A DNA stretch of 64,000 nt from Stigmatella aurantiaca (GTDB lineage Bacteria; Myxococcota; Myxococcia; Myxococcales; Myxococcaceae). Under the pieces are notes generated by a model, which did no database searches, had not been told where the DNA came from, and saw only the letters and a list, made by a program, of their open reading frames with translations. Of this stretch, positions 1 through 9,520 are shown one piece after another. Numbering within the stretch: position 1 is the first letter of the stretch; every line of letters starts with the position of its first letter. The position numbers and the translations under genes are program-made. The DNA lies in the NCBI RefSeq assembly GCF_900109545.1, contig NZ_FOAP01000033.1:31737-95736 (forward strand). The letters run 5' to 3'.

Positions 1-469
1 GGGACTCAAGGCCCTCTCGCCACTGTACCAGCGCGTCTTCACCCGCTTCGACGCGGAGCCCCGCTTCGATAACCTCCGCGCCCCCCAGGTGCGGCTGCCT
101 CCCTTCGACGTGGGGCGGCTGCTGGAGGTGGGGCACAAGGTTCGGGCCCTCTTCCCCGCGCGGGAGACGGGGCGCGTGCAGGGAACGGTGGATGACCGCT
201 TCCTGGAGGGGCTCGTGGGCCGCGTCACCGAGGGCTTCGGGGGCAAGGTGACGGTGGCCCCGCGCCTCTTCCTGCGCGAGCTGGTGGACGTGTTGGACCG
301 GGTGGACCAGTTCCCGGACTACTCGCCCCACCAGCACTACCGGCTGGAGGTGGACGAGGCCAGCCTGCGCCCCGAGGAGCTTGCCGCGCGGCGGGGCACG
401 TCCGCCGTGGAGGGGGAGCCCGAGGCGGAGCCGCCACCTTCGCGCCCGGCGCGCCGGCTGGAGGGGTAG
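1..469 (+). CDS. brxD: BREX ATP-binding protein BrxD-like, C-terminal part
   Basis: The frame is open from the first base of the window and ends with TAG at 467-469, so only about the last 155 residues are present. The start of the gene and its Walker motifs lie off the left edge. The segment containing FDNLRAPQVRLPPFDVGRL resembles, from memory, the C-terminal part of BrxD-type P-loop proteins (DUF2791 family) of BREX phage-defence systems. The gene ends 3 bp before an Lhr-like helicase, the usual brxD-brxHI order of type 2 BREX loci, which strengthens the call. BrxD proteins are predicted ATPases acting in the cytoplasm with the BREX complex. The acidic and proline-rich tail after residue 130 looks unstructured. 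Confidence 0.65.
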   Translation, partial: GLKALSPLYQRVFTRFDAEPRFDNLRAPQVRLPPFDVGRLLEVGHKVRALFPARETGRVQGTVDDRFLEGLVGRVTEGFGGKVTVAPRLFLRELVDVLDRVDQFPDYSPHQHYRLEVDEASLRPEELAARRGTSAVEGEPEAEPPPSRPARRLEG

Positions 470-472
470 GGC

Positions 473-2587
473 ATGAGCGCCTTCCATCGGCTCCACCCCC
501 AGCTCCGCCATGCCCTGGTGAACGAGCTGGGCTGGCGCAGCCTGCGCCCCGTCCAGGAGCTGGCCACGGAGGCCATTCTCGACGGGTGCAACGCGGTGGT
601 GCTGGCGCCCACGGCCGGAGGCAAGACGGAGGCGAGCCTCTTTCCCGTCCTCTCCCGCATCCTCTCGGAGGAGCTGGCGCCCGTGGCCGCATTGTACGTG
701 TGCCCCATCCGCGCCCTCCTCAACAACCAGGAGGCCCGGGTGCAGCGCTACGCGCGCATGGTTGGCCTGGACGCCTTCAAGTGGCACGGGGACGTCCCTG
801 GCACCGCCCGCGCCCGCTTCCTGCGTGAGCCCGCCCACGTGCTGATGATTACGCCCGAGTCCCTTGAGGTGATGCTCATCAGCCAGAAGACGGACGCGCG
901 CGCTCTCTTCCGCGGGCTGTCGGCCGTCATCATCGACGAGGTGCACGCCTTTGCCCGCGATGACCGGGGGGCGCACCTGGTGAGCGTCCTGGAGCGGCTG
1001 GTGCGCTTCTGCGGGCAGGACGTGCAGCGCATTGGCCTGTCGGCCACGGTGGGCAACCCGGACGCCATCGGCCAGTGGCTCATGGGCTCCAGCCGGCGTC
1101 CGTACCGGCGGGTGGACCCGCCCCGGCCTCCAACGGTGAGAGAGCTGCGCCTGGACTTCCTGGAGAACACCTCGGAGGTGGCCGCAGAGGCTGCGCGGCT
1201 GGGGCAGGGGAAGAAGAGCCTCGTCTTCGTAGAGAGCCGCGCCGAGGCCGAGCGGATTGCAGGGGCGATGGCGGGCCGGGGCGTGGAGGTGTTCATCCAC
1301 CACAGCGCGGTGAGTCGTGCGGACCGCGAGCTGGCGGAGGAGCAATTTGCTCGCGGGCACAACACGGCGATTGTCTGCACCTCCACCATGGAGCTGGGCA
1401 TCGACGTGGGGGACCTGGACCAGGTGCTGCAGGTGGATGCTCCGATGTCCGTGGCGAGCCTCCTCCAGCGCATGGGCCGGACGGGACGGCGCGAGGGACT
1501 GCGCTCGAACTGCACCTTCCTGTGTCAGAGCCCGGAGTCCCTGCTCCAGGCCGCGGCCCTCGTGCGGCTGGCGGAGCGTGGGTGGGTGGAGGATGTCTGC
1601 CCACCCGCCAAGGCCGCGCACGTGCTCGCCCACCAGGTGCTCGCCCTGGGGCTCCAGGAGGGCGGGGTGTCCCGCCACCAGGTGCTCCCCTGGGTGGCAG
1701 CGGCGAGCCCCTTCCGGGGGCTGGAGGAAGAGGACGTCCGCGAGCTCGTGGAGACCATGTTGGCGCGGCGCATCCTCCACGAGTCCGAGGGGGTGCTGTC
1801 CCTGGGCTTGGAAGGGGAGCGTCTCTACGGACGGAAGAACTTCTTTGAGCTGTATGCAGTCTTCTCCTCGCCGCCTCTGCTGCGTGTGATGCACGGGCCG
1901 ACGGAGATTGGGACGGTGCAGGCGACGTTCGCGCGCAGCCAGGAGGACGGGCAGGGGCCGCTGTGCTTCCGGCTCGGCGGGCGCCCCTGGTTGGTGGTGC
2001 ATGTGGATTGGGACCGGGGCACCTGCCAGGTGCAGCCCGCGGAGAAGGGGCGGGTGCCGAGCTGGCTGGGGCCGCCGCGCAACCTGTCCTGGATGCTGTG
2101 CCAGGAGATGAAGCGCACGCTGGCCGAGGAGGCGCCAGTGGCGGTACTGGGTAAGGCGGCGCAGGTGGAGCTGGCGGCGCTGCGGCAGCAGTACGAGGGG
2201 CTGGTGGGGGAGGGGGAGGCACCGCTGGAGGTGACGGACGAGGGCGTGCAGTGGCATACCTTCGCCGGTGGGGCCATCAACCGGCTGCTGGCCGCGGCGC
2301 TGGAGGTGGAGACGGGGCGGCGGTGGACGCCGGGGAATCTGTCTCTCAAGGTGAAGGACGCGGGCCTGTCCGGGGCGGCGCTGGCCATCGCCGCGCTCCC
2401 CCGAGTGGATTGGGGCGAAATGGCGTCAGCGCAGGTGGGCGACGCGGTGAGGGGCAGCCTCTCCAAGTTCCAGCGCTGCCTCCCTCCCCGGCTCGAGGCG
2501 AAGCTGCTGGTGGAGCGGCTGTACGACGTGGAGGGGACACGTGCGTTCGTGTCCACCCACCGGGTGCCAAGCAGTTCGCCGGGGTAG
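473..2587 (+). CDS. brxHI: Lhr-like DEAD/DEAH helicase, BREX BrxHI-like
   Basis: This 704-aa superfamily 2 helicase has all core motifs in order. Motif I is APTAGGKTE (about residues 45-53), motif II is DEVH (about 155), motif III is LSAT (about 190), the SF2 C-lobe has STMELGIDVGD (about 305), and motif VI is QRMGRTGRR (about 330). A long C-terminal region of about 350 residues follows the helicase core, as in Lhr-type enzymes. The ATG lies 3 bp after the BrxD-like stop, so the two genes are probably co-translated. In BREX type 2 loci an Lhr-like helicase named BrxHI sits in this position; its biochemical role there is not settled. The gene converges on the next one with a 36-bp gap. Confidence 0.75.
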   Translation: MSAFHRLHPQLRHALVNELGWRSLRPVQELATEAILDGCNAVVLAPTAGGKTEASLFPVLSRILSEELAPVAALYVCPIRALLNNQEARVQRYARMVGLDAFKWHGDVPGTARARFLREPAHVLMITPESLEVMLISQKTDARALFRGLSAVIIDEVHAFARDDRGAHLVSVLERLVRFCGQDVQRIGLSATVGNPDAIGQWLMGSSRRPYRRVDPPRPPTVRELRLDFLENTSEVAAEAARLGQGKKSLVFVESRAEAERIAGAMAGRGVEVFIHHSAVSRADRELAEEQFARGHNTAIVCTSTMELGIDVGDLDQVLQVDAPMSVASLLQRMGRTGRREGLRSNCTFLCQSPESLLQAAALVRLAERGWVEDVCPPAKAAHVLAHQVLALGLQEGGVSRHQVLPWVAAASPFRGLEEEDVRELVETMLARRILHESEGVLSLGLEGERLYGRKNFFELYAVFSSPPLLRVMHGPTEIGTVQATFARSQEDGQGPLCFRLGGRPWLVVHVDWDRGTCQVQPAEKGRVPSWLGPPRNLSWMLCQEMKRTLAEEAPVAVLGKAAQVELAALRQQYEGLVGEGEAPLEVTDEGVQWHTFAGGAINRLLAAALEVETGRRWTPGNLSLKVKDAGLSGAALAIAALPRVDWGEMASAQVGDAVRGSLSKFQRCLPPRLEAKLLVERLYDVEGTRAFVSTHRVPSSSPG

Positions 2588-2623
2588 CGGCGCGAGGCAC
2601 TCCACCTCGAAATATGGAGCGAC

Positions 2624-5308
2624 TCACCCGCATATCAGCGAGGTCACGAAGTCTGCGTAGTCCGGCTGCTGCGTCTTGAAAAACGCCTGGTGGTACTCCC
2701 GAAGAGCCTGCGCGCGGTGTTCACCGCGAAGGGTCGCGAGTTCCTTACGGACCTCCGCAAGAGGAGGCAGCGCCGCCAGCTCATCATCCGCGACAGGCTG
2801 GGGTATGTTGCCGCCGTTGGCCGCCGCCGCCCGCATCAGGGACTCGGCAAGGCTGTGGGGGACGTCCGTCATCTCGGGGAAGCGATCCTTCGCGGCCAGG
2901 ACTCCCGCGACGAAGCGGGCAATGGCTTGTTCGTCGGGGCTCGAGCCCAGCAACATCATGCCCATCTGCCGCCAGATGGCTCCGACCGCCTCGTAGTCCC
3001 GCCGACTCACATCGACGGACTGCCCATTCAGTGGAAGCAGGACCTTGCTCGCTCGTTCCGGGCTGTTGAGCCAGCGCGCTCGGGCGAGCAGCGGCGACTC
3101 CACCTTTCCAGCGGCTCCGTCCGGCTCCACCGCGCCGGCCAGCCGCCGCAAGTCTCCCTTGTCGGCTCCGATGACGCTGAAGTACTGCGTGGTCCTCGGC
3201 GCTTCCCGGACCGCAGCCACGAAGGCACGCACCACCGCTTCGGGAACCGAGATGCCGTCGACCTCGAGCTCTTCCGAGAGCGTGTTGGCGTGGGACTCGT
3301 GGAGCACCCGCGCCACGAACGCCCCACAGTTCTCGAGATTATCCTCGAAGACCGGAAGCGCCCGCGGCGCGCTGGCGTCGCCTGACTGCCACCAGCCGAC
3401 GAGCCTCAGGGCGCTCGAGTCCACATCGCTCCCGCGCGACGCGAGTGCCCGCAGGGCTGCGATGAGCTCCTGCATCCGCTGCTCCGTGGGGCGCTCATCG
3501 ACGGTGCCACTTTCGCCTCTCTTCTCATCCACTGACTCCACCAGCTCATCGGTTCCCTCTCCGGTGATCGCCGCGAGAGCGCTTCGTTCGGAGCTGAAGG
3601 ACGAGGTGAGCTGGTCCTGAACGAGTCCCCGCACGTTGTCGTAGAAGGCAACCACATTGCAGTCGGCTGTTCCCCCGAGCGCAGGGCCGCGCAGGCCGCG
3701 TCCCACCATCTGCTGGAACAGGATGCGGCTCATGGTGGGCCGGGCGAGGAACACCGTCTGGACACCAGGCAGGTCGGTGCCCTCGGTGAACAGCCCCACA
3801 TTCACGAGCACCGGGAGGCTTCTAGCCTTGAAGCGCTCGACGACGGCGAGGCGCTCCTCACGGGGTGCGCTGCAATCCAGACTCTCTGCTTCGAGCCCGG
3901 CGTTGCGGATGCGCTCCACGAGCTCCCGCGCGTGATTGATCGTCGCCGCGAAGATGAGGGTCTGTCCCCATTTCGCCGCATCCTTCACGACTTTCGAGAC
4001 AATCAGGGCGTTGCGCGTCTCGTCTTCCGCGATCCTCTTCACGAGCGAAGGCGGAAGGTCCTTGAACTTCGCGAACAGCCGCTGCTCCTCGCTGCTGGCC
4101 TCGAACGTCTCGTTCGTGGGAACCGTCACTACCCGGGGGTGGGCGAGGATGCCGCGCTCCATCAGCGGAAGCAGGGGCTCTTCGTGGATGATGTCGCCGA
4201 ACAGCTTCCACAGCTGCCCGACTTCGCCCTCCGCGGTGCGTGTCGGCGTCGCGGACAGGCCCAGCAGCTTCTCCCCGTCGATTACACGCCCGAGATCCTG
4301 GAGGAGCTGCTTCCAGGACCGGGCCACGGCGTGGTGGCACTCGTCGACGATGATGAGCGCGAACGACTCATGGATGGCGATCAGCTTGTCGACGTTTCCC
4401 TCTCGGGTCAGCGTGGGGATGGAGGCGACGACCACCTCCGCGGGTTCTTCGAACTTCCTCTGCCCCGCCTCGAACCGGCCGATCCGGAAGTTCGTCGGGG
4501 CCACGTGTCCATTCTGGAGGAACGCGGCTACCGCCTGGTTCACCAGCTCGTGCCGGTGGGCAAGCCAGAGAACCCTGCCGCCCTCCGCGAGCACGGACTC
4601 CAGGGCGAAGTGGACGGCCGTGCGTGTCTTGCCCGCCCCCGTCGGAAGGCAGAGCACCCCCTTGTCGTTGGCGCTTTGCCACCATTCGACCAATGCGTCG
4701 ACACTCCGCCGCTGGTGCTCGAACAATGAGCCGCTCGTCCGCGTCATCCCGTCCGGCAGCTCCCGGTCGGGACCCGCTTCGAAGGAGAGCGCGTGCAGCC
4801 ACTCTGGCTCGCTCCCGATGTCCTCTTCGAACTCCAGCTCGCCTCCCTGAGGGTCATCGCCACCGGATGTTTGACCTGCGCCATTCTCGTCGGGGTCTTC
4901 GTACTCGGACTCCTCGAAGTACTTGCGCCACTTCTTGGAACGACAGAGCACGTCCAGGTCGGACTGCTCCTCGGCACCGGCAATCTCCATCAGCAGTTCG
5001 CGGGCCAGGTCCGCGCTCAACGAGTGGACGGCTCCCGAGGACGAATAGATCCATTCCTCACCGTAGAAATCCGTCGACCTCAGGAGATCGAGGGCCTCGG
5101 CGCGCGTCAGTGCGGCGCAGATGAGCTTCGCGGCACCCGTGCGGCCAAACGCAATCCCCTCGTCATCCGACCGGTTCGCCAGCGAGAGCGAGATTCGGGT
5201 GATGAGCTCCTTCTTCGACAGGTTACCCGGGTCGATATCGAACCGTACGGCGATCTGGGCGATGCGCGCCTTGGAAAGAGGCTGAAGCAGTTGCTTGCTG
5301 GTGAGCAT
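2624..5308 (-). CDS. DEAD/DEAH box (ResIII-type) helicase of a putative defence gene pair
   Basis: This 894-aa protein has a superfamily 2 core: motif I LPTGAGKTRTA, motif II DECHH, motif III LSATPTRT and motif VI QMVGRGLRGP. It resembles type I/III restriction translocases without a methylase or obvious nuclease. The first 45 residues have a short leucine/lysine pattern like a SAP/HeH DNA-binding domain, and an acidic linker precedes the helicase. I chose ATG at 5308 because GAGG lies 7 bases upstream; a TTG at 5323 would add five residues. Its start is 21 bp from the stop of the larger helicase gene upstream, so the two form one transcription unit. The long C-terminal third is unrecognised. 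A role in phage defence is inferred from context. Confidence 0.75.
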   Translation of the reverse strand: MLTSKQLLQPLSKARIAQIAVRFDIDPGNLSKKELITRISLSLANRSDDEGIAFGRTGAAKLICAALTRAEALDLLRSTDFYGEEWIYSSSGAVHSLSADLARELLMEIAGAEEQSDLDVLCRSKKWRKYFEESEYEDPDENGAGQTSGGDDPQGGELEFEEDIGSEPEWLHALSFEAGPDRELPDGMTRTSGSLFEHQRRSVDALVEWWQSANDKGVLCLPTGAGKTRTAVHFALESVLAEGGRVLWLAHRHELVNQAVAAFLQNGHVAPTNFRIGRFEAGQRKFEEPAEVVVASIPTLTREGNVDKLIAIHESFALIIVDECHHAVARSWKQLLQDLGRVIDGEKLLGLSATPTRTAEGEVGQLWKLFGDIIHEEPLLPLMERGILAHPRVVTVPTNETFEASSEEQRLFAKFKDLPPSLVKRIAEDETRNALIVSKVVKDAAKWGQTLIFAATINHARELVERIRNAGLEAESLDCSAPREERLAVVERFKARSLPVLVNVGLFTEGTDLPGVQTVFLARPTMSRILFQQMVGRGLRGPALGGTADCNVVAFYDNVRGLVQDQLTSSFSSERSALAAITGEGTDELVESVDEKRGESGTVDERPTEQRMQELIAALRALASRGSDVDSSALRLVGWWQSGDASAPRALPVFEDNLENCGAFVARVLHESHANTLSEELEVDGISVPEAVVRAFVAAVREAPRTTQYFSVIGADKGDLRRLAGAVEPDGAAGKVESPLLARARWLNSPERASKVLLPLNGQSVDVSRRDYEAVGAIWRQMGMMLLGSSPDEQAIARFVAGVLAAKDRFPEMTDVPHSLAESLMRAAAANGGNIPQPVADDELAALPPLAEVRKELATLRGEHRAQALREYHQAFFKTQQPDYADFVTSLICG

Positions 5309-5329
5309 GGAGTCCTCGGTCAAATCGTT

Positions 5330-8300
5330 TCAGAGAAGCTTGCGGATGCGCTCGGCCACGTCCTCGAGCTGCTGGGCATCGAGACGCCCGCCCTGCTCGT
5401 CGCGCGTGATGAAGAGCGTCTGGTCCTCGATGAATCCGTTCTTCGCGTACCACTGCCGCTTCCAGTTCCACGACTGGCTGTACGCGGCGATGTCGAGCAT
5501 GCCGAGGTGCTCCCAGATGATGAGGTCCCCAGCAGCATCCACGAAGGTGAAGTCCGGCCGCAGTCGGCCGGGCTCCGTCGCCCCCTCCAGGACCCGCTCG
5601 TACTCGTACGCGATGTCCTTCGAGTGCAGCAGGTTCGCGATGACGAGCTCGGACTTGCTTCGGACCATGTGGCCCTTCAGCGTTCGGTGGATGAGGTGCT
5701 CTGCGTAGGGCGTCTCCTCGAACCGCTCGCGCACGGCGCCCAGGAACAGGTTTGAGTTCCGGCGTGCCGTCTCGGAGCGCTCGGGACGGGAGAGGTCGTA
5801 GAGCGCCGACGTATCTCCCGCCTCGAGAAGCAGGACCATCCGCTTCTTCGAGCGCGTGAGCATCGTGTAGAGCAGTTCCCGGGAGAGCAGTCGGCAGTGC
5901 TTGGGGAGGATGGCAAAGACGACGTTGAACTCACTCCCCTGGGACTTGTGGACCGTCAGCGCGTAGGCTAGCTGCAGCGGCCCCGAACCCTCGCTGAAGT
6001 CCCTGCTGCCGTACCCGACCGTCACGTTGGGGCGTCCCGCGAACGCGACATTCATCCAGCCGTTGCGCGTGTTCGCCGCGATGCCGATTTCACCGTTCGC
6101 GATGTACAGCTCGACCTGGGACTTCTCGGAGTAGTCATACCCATCGCGGGTTTGGTTACGGACCTGGAGCACCTTGTCACGGAGTACGATTTCCTCGTCG
6201 CCGAGCTTCAAGCCTCGGCGGCTCCGTGCCTGCTCGACCTCCGCCTTCCGGAACGTCTTCTGCACCCACCGGTTGAGCTCATGGACGCCGTGGGGCTGCA
6301 TCCGGACGGGGGAGAGGAGCTGGAAGCGCTCCGACCCGCTCGGGTCCTCGTACGGAATCCAGTTGTTCTCGTTGAAGCCGAGCGCCCGGTTGAAGCCGGC
6401 GACGTCATTGGCGTCCTTGATGCCGAGGTGCTTCTGGAACTGCTCCAACAGTCGCTGGTGGAGCTCGTCCGTCGTCTTCCAGAAGCAGATTTCGAGGTCG
6501 TTGAAGGGCCTGCCCAGCTCAAGGTCACTGAGCACGCGGTCGGAGTCGACTGGCTGCGCCTCGTGCGTGAACCAGGACGCGAGCCGCAGGGTATCGGAGG
6601 GAGCCCCCGCCTGGGCGCGCACCTCGATGGTGAGCCGGCCCAGCGCTCCGGCGATCTTCCGGACGTCTTCCTTGTCGCTCGTGGCGCACTCGTCGATGAA
6701 CCCGACGAAGTCGGCGAACGGGCGGCCCACGCCGATGGGCGGTAGCTGATTCGGGTCGCCCACGAGGATGAGGCGCTGGACGTGGCTCAGGTCCAGCGCA
6801 TCGAGCAGTGCGTACAGGTCATCGAGCGTCAGCATCGAGCATTCGTCGATGACCACCGTCTTCTCCCGCCGATGCTTTTCGGTTCCCGACGTCCGCGGCT
6901 TCTGCCGGAGGGCGTCGTACCGCTTCAGGCGATAGAGGAACTGGGCCACCGTCGCGGCGCCTTCGTCGTCCCCTCTGTTGGCCGCGTTCGAGAGCCGGAC
7001 GCGCGCCTTGCCCGTGGGGGCAAGGAGGAGGATGCCGTCCTGGTTGAGCTTCTTCGACCTCAGGAGCGCCCCGAGCACGGAGGTCTTGCCCGTGCCCGCG
7101 CGGCCCGCTAGCACCGACAGCTTCCGGGTGGTCACCTTCTCCAGAGCCGCAGCCTGCTCGGTGAGCGCGAGCTGGTGCCGCTCGTTGCGTGGATCGACAC
7201 GGCCCCCGGCCTCGCCAATAGCCTCGACGATGAGCGCGCGCCAGTCCTCGCCCAAGGAGGGAAGCGAGCGCTCTGCCCGGGCAGCCAGGATCTTGCGAGC
7301 GCCGTCCTCCCACTTGCGGACCTGAGTCAGTTGGAGCGCAGGGACGTGGAGCGCTTCGGCCTCACCGGAGGCCTTCCGGACCATCGCGTTGACGAGTTCG
7401 ACCGTCCCCGACAACAGCGTGCCGTGCGCCCGGAGCCAGTCGGACGTCACCTGGATGGGAACCGCCATGTCCAGGCGCGGAAGGCGCTCCAGCATCTCGG
7501 CGGTACTGACCAGCGAGTCGCCCTGCTCGGAGGCTTGGCGCAGCACCGCGACCAAGCCTGCGCGAACGCGCCGCTTGTCGGACGGCGTCTCCACGCCCGA
7601 CGGCGTGGGCAGGGGATGCTGGCGAGCGAGGCTGTCTTCCGGGAGCAGCCCCCGGTCAATCGTTCCAATCGATATCTGGGGCTGGTCCGAGCCCCCGACA
7701 TCCAGCTCACAGAGAAGGTAGGGGTTCTCGAACAGTTGCTTGTCCGGGATGGTGCGCTCGAGCAGCTTCCGGCGGCTCTCCGGCTCGAACCACCGCTGTG
7801 CCTGCTCGGGCTCGAGGTCGAACCGGGACAGGAGCTTGAGCAGAGCGAAGCGCTCCGTGTTGCCAGATACCTCCGTCCAGATTTCGCGGAGCTCCTTGAT
7901 GTCGGACGCGTACTCCGGGCGCGGGGGCTTGCGCTTGCCGCGGAAGAGCGCATCCGCCAGCGGCCACGGGTCCTCGCCGGGCTTCAGCATCCCGCTCGTC
8001 ACGAGTTCCAGGGCGAGCGCGCTCCCCAGCCGGAAGCCAAGCGCCTCCAGGGCGGCCCCGAACCCGGGGAACGCGCCGCGGTCCTTCCACGCGGCGGCAA
8101 TCTGAGCATTGAGCCAGCTCTCCCGCCGCTCCCAGGGGCCGCTCGCGATGCCATGCGCGCGGATGCGCTGAACGGACGCGACAGCCTTGCCCAGGATGGA
8201 GATGACGATGTCCGGCCGGGTGTGCTCGGCGGCATAGGAGAAGTCCCCGGCGTCGGAGGCATCCGGGGCGACGGCGATTTCATGGAGGAGTTCGAGCCGA

Positions 8301-9049
8301 CGGCGGTCCTCGTCGGGGTCACCGGTTGGCGCGAGGTAGTCGTGGTAGGGGAAGAGGAACCCCTCGTCGCCATCCTCGCGAATCGAGTGGCGAATCACCC
8401 GGTCCCACATCGCGTACGTCTTCTCGGGAATGCTGCTGTCGTAGTGCCGCGCGCGATCGACTCCCGCGACGTGCCCGATGGCGACGATGAGCCGGGGATG
8501 GACGTCGCCGAGCGGGTGCCCCTCCTTGCAGTACAGGAACAGCAGCGAGCGCCGGGCTGTGAGCGGCTCGAAGAACCGCCGGACGAGCCATTCCTGTCGC
8601 TCACGGCCGAAGACCCAGGGGCTGGGGAAGGGGGGATCGACATCCTCGGGGGCCTGCTCCGGCGAGCGGCTCTCGAGCCACTCCTGGTTGCGCCGCAGCA
8701 TCCAGCGGAACGGCACCGCGAACGTTGAGTAGGTGGGAACCTGGAGCGTCGTCGGGAGCAGGTGCCCGTGCGTCTCCACGGTGTGGCGGTTCTTCTTGTA
8801 GGGGTGCGTGAACCGCCGCGACCACTCGCGCTGGGACATGAATCCACCGCCTTCGGCGATGCACGGCGGAAGGTGCTCGGGCGCCAGGTTTGCCCAGGCG
8901 CGCCCGGCGATGACCATCTCCGCGGTGTCGTTCTTGTCCTTGCGAACCCGCTCAAGGGCCGTGCAGAAGGCGTTCTCACCTGGCCGATTGCAGACGGTGC
9001 CGTTCCAGCGTCCGTCGTGCCATGCCACGCGTGCAGTCAGGTGGATCAT
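5330..9049 (-). CDS. large RecD-like helicase with possible C-terminal nuclease
   Basis: This 1239-aa protein has an N-terminal domain of unknown function that opens with ARVAWHDGRWNGTVC. A superfamily 1 RecD/UvrD-type helicase follows: Walker A GRAGTGKTS (about residue 645), Walker B VVIDECSML (about 735), LVGDPNQLPP (about 760) and the C-lobe motif VHKSQGSEF (about 1035). After it, residues about 1150-1239 contain RPDFTFVD and IIWEHLGM (E1180). The spacing recalls PD-(D/E)xK nuclease cores, though the final lysine is replaced by histidine, so nuclease activity is a guess. RecD-like enzymes unwind DNA 5' to 3'. The gene is followed at once by a DEAD/DEAH helicase gene. The combination suggests a DNA-processing defence module; I cannot match it to a named system. 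Confidence 0.7.
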   Translation of the reverse strand: MIHLTARVAWHDGRWNGTVCNRPGENAFCTALERVRKDKNDTAEMVIAGRAWANLAPEHLPPCIAEGGGFMSQREWSRRFTHPYKKNRHTVETHGHLLPTTLQVPTYSTFAVPFRWMLRRNQEWLESRSPEQAPEDVDPPFPSPWVFGRERQEWLVRRFFEPLTARRSLLFLYCKEGHPLGDVHPRLIVAIGHVAGVDRARHYDSSIPEKTYAMWDRVIRHSIREDGDEGFLFPYHDYLAPTGDPDEDRRRLELLHEIAVAPDASDAGDFSYAAEHTRPDIVISILGKAVASVQRIRAHGIASGPWERRESWLNAQIAAAWKDRGAFPGFGAALEALGFRLGSALALELVTSGMLKPGEDPWPLADALFRGKRKPPRPEYASDIKELREIWTEVSGNTERFALLKLLSRFDLEPEQAQRWFEPESRRKLLERTIPDKQLFENPYLLCELDVGGSDQPQISIGTIDRGLLPEDSLARQHPLPTPSGVETPSDKRRVRAGLVAVLRQASEQGDSLVSTAEMLERLPRLDMAVPIQVTSDWLRAHGTLLSGTVELVNAMVRKASGEAEALHVPALQLTQVRKWEDGARKILAARAERSLPSLGEDWRALIVEAIGEAGGRVDPRNERHQLALTEQAAALEKVTTRKLSVLAGRAGTGKTSVLGALLRSKKLNQDGILLLAPTGKARVRLSNAANRGDDEGAATVAQFLYRLKRYDALRQKPRTSGTEKHRREKTVVIDECSMLTLDDLYALLDALDLSHVQRLILVGDPNQLPPIGVGRPFADFVGFIDECATSDKEDVRKIAGALGRLTIEVRAQAGAPSDTLRLASWFTHEAQPVDSDRVLSDLELGRPFNDLEICFWKTTDELHQRLLEQFQKHLGIKDANDVAGFNRALGFNENNWIPYEDPSGSERFQLLSPVRMQPHGVHELNRWVQKTFRKAEVEQARSRRGLKLGDEEIVLRDKVLQVRNQTRDGYDYSEKSQVELYIANGEIGIAANTRNGWMNVAFAGRPNVTVGYGSRDFSEGSGPLQLAYALTVHKSQGSEFNVVFAILPKHCRLLSRELLYTMLTRSKKRMVLLLEAGDTSALYDLSRPERSETARRNSNLFLGAVRERFEETPYAEHLIHRTLKGHMVRSKSELVIANLLHSKDIAYEYERVLEGATEPGRLRPDFTFVDAAGDLIIWEHLGMLDIAAYSQSWNWKRQWYAKNGFIEDQTLFITRDEQGGRLDAQQLEDVAERIRKLL

Positions 9050-9189
9050 CTCGCCGCCCCTCGAGGTGTTTGCATCGTGCCGCCGCCAGGGCGCACGGCC
9101 AGTACGTATATCGCTTTCGGCCAGGCTGGCGGACGAGGTCCATCCTCCAGGACGGAGGGAGCAGGGGCGTGGGCTTCTGGCCGCCGCTA
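9050..9189 (-). promoter_or_regulatory. 140-bp gap upstream of the helicase operon
   Basis: The gap separates the HTH gene from the RecD-like helicase on the same strand and is the natural place for a promoter or an operator of the HTH protein. I see no clear sigma-70 boxes, inverted repeat or RNA gene, so the call rests on position only. Confidence 0.25.
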
Positions 9190-9372
9190 CTACTTGAGGC
9201 TCAACACTCGCTCCAGGGCCTCAGGCATTACACGCACCGTGTTGGAGAGCCGTACATGGGGCAACTCGCCCCGCTCGCACATCCGGTACACCGTGGCCCG
9301 GCACACACCCAGTCGTTCTGCGACCTCCCGGACGGTCAGCAGCCGGCCGGAACCCGCGACCACCGGTACCAC
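9190..9372 (-). CDS. small helix-turn-helix (excisionase-family) DNA-binding protein
   Basis: About 60 residues form a MerR/excisionase-like winged helix: LLTVREVAERLGV, then CRATVYRMCERGELPH and VRLSNTVRV. This is the HTH_17 pattern found in excisionases and small regulators. I placed the start at GTG 9372, but GTG 9363 or a TTG slightly upstream are equally possible and no clear Shine-Dalgarno decides it. The frame continues open to an ATG at 9531, but that would run into the tRNA fragment and its extra residues look non-coding. The gene lies upstream of, and on the same strand as, the helicase pair with a 140-bp gap. It may regulate that pair, or act as the excisionase of the integrated element. 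Confidence 0.6.
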   Translation of the reverse strand: MVPVVAGSGRLLTVREVAERLGVCRATVYRMCERGELPHVRLSNTVRVMPEALERVLSLK

Positions 9373-9520
9373 CGGGGCAGGACCCAGCAGCAAACTAGCA
9401 GCAAAAATCTTGGGGTCCTGGGGTACTGGATGGGATGGCTGGACAACCCCGGGCGAAAAAACCGAGTGTTTACGATGGGTTGTGAAGGGTTGGTAACCGC
9501 TGGACGGCCCCCGGGGTTCC

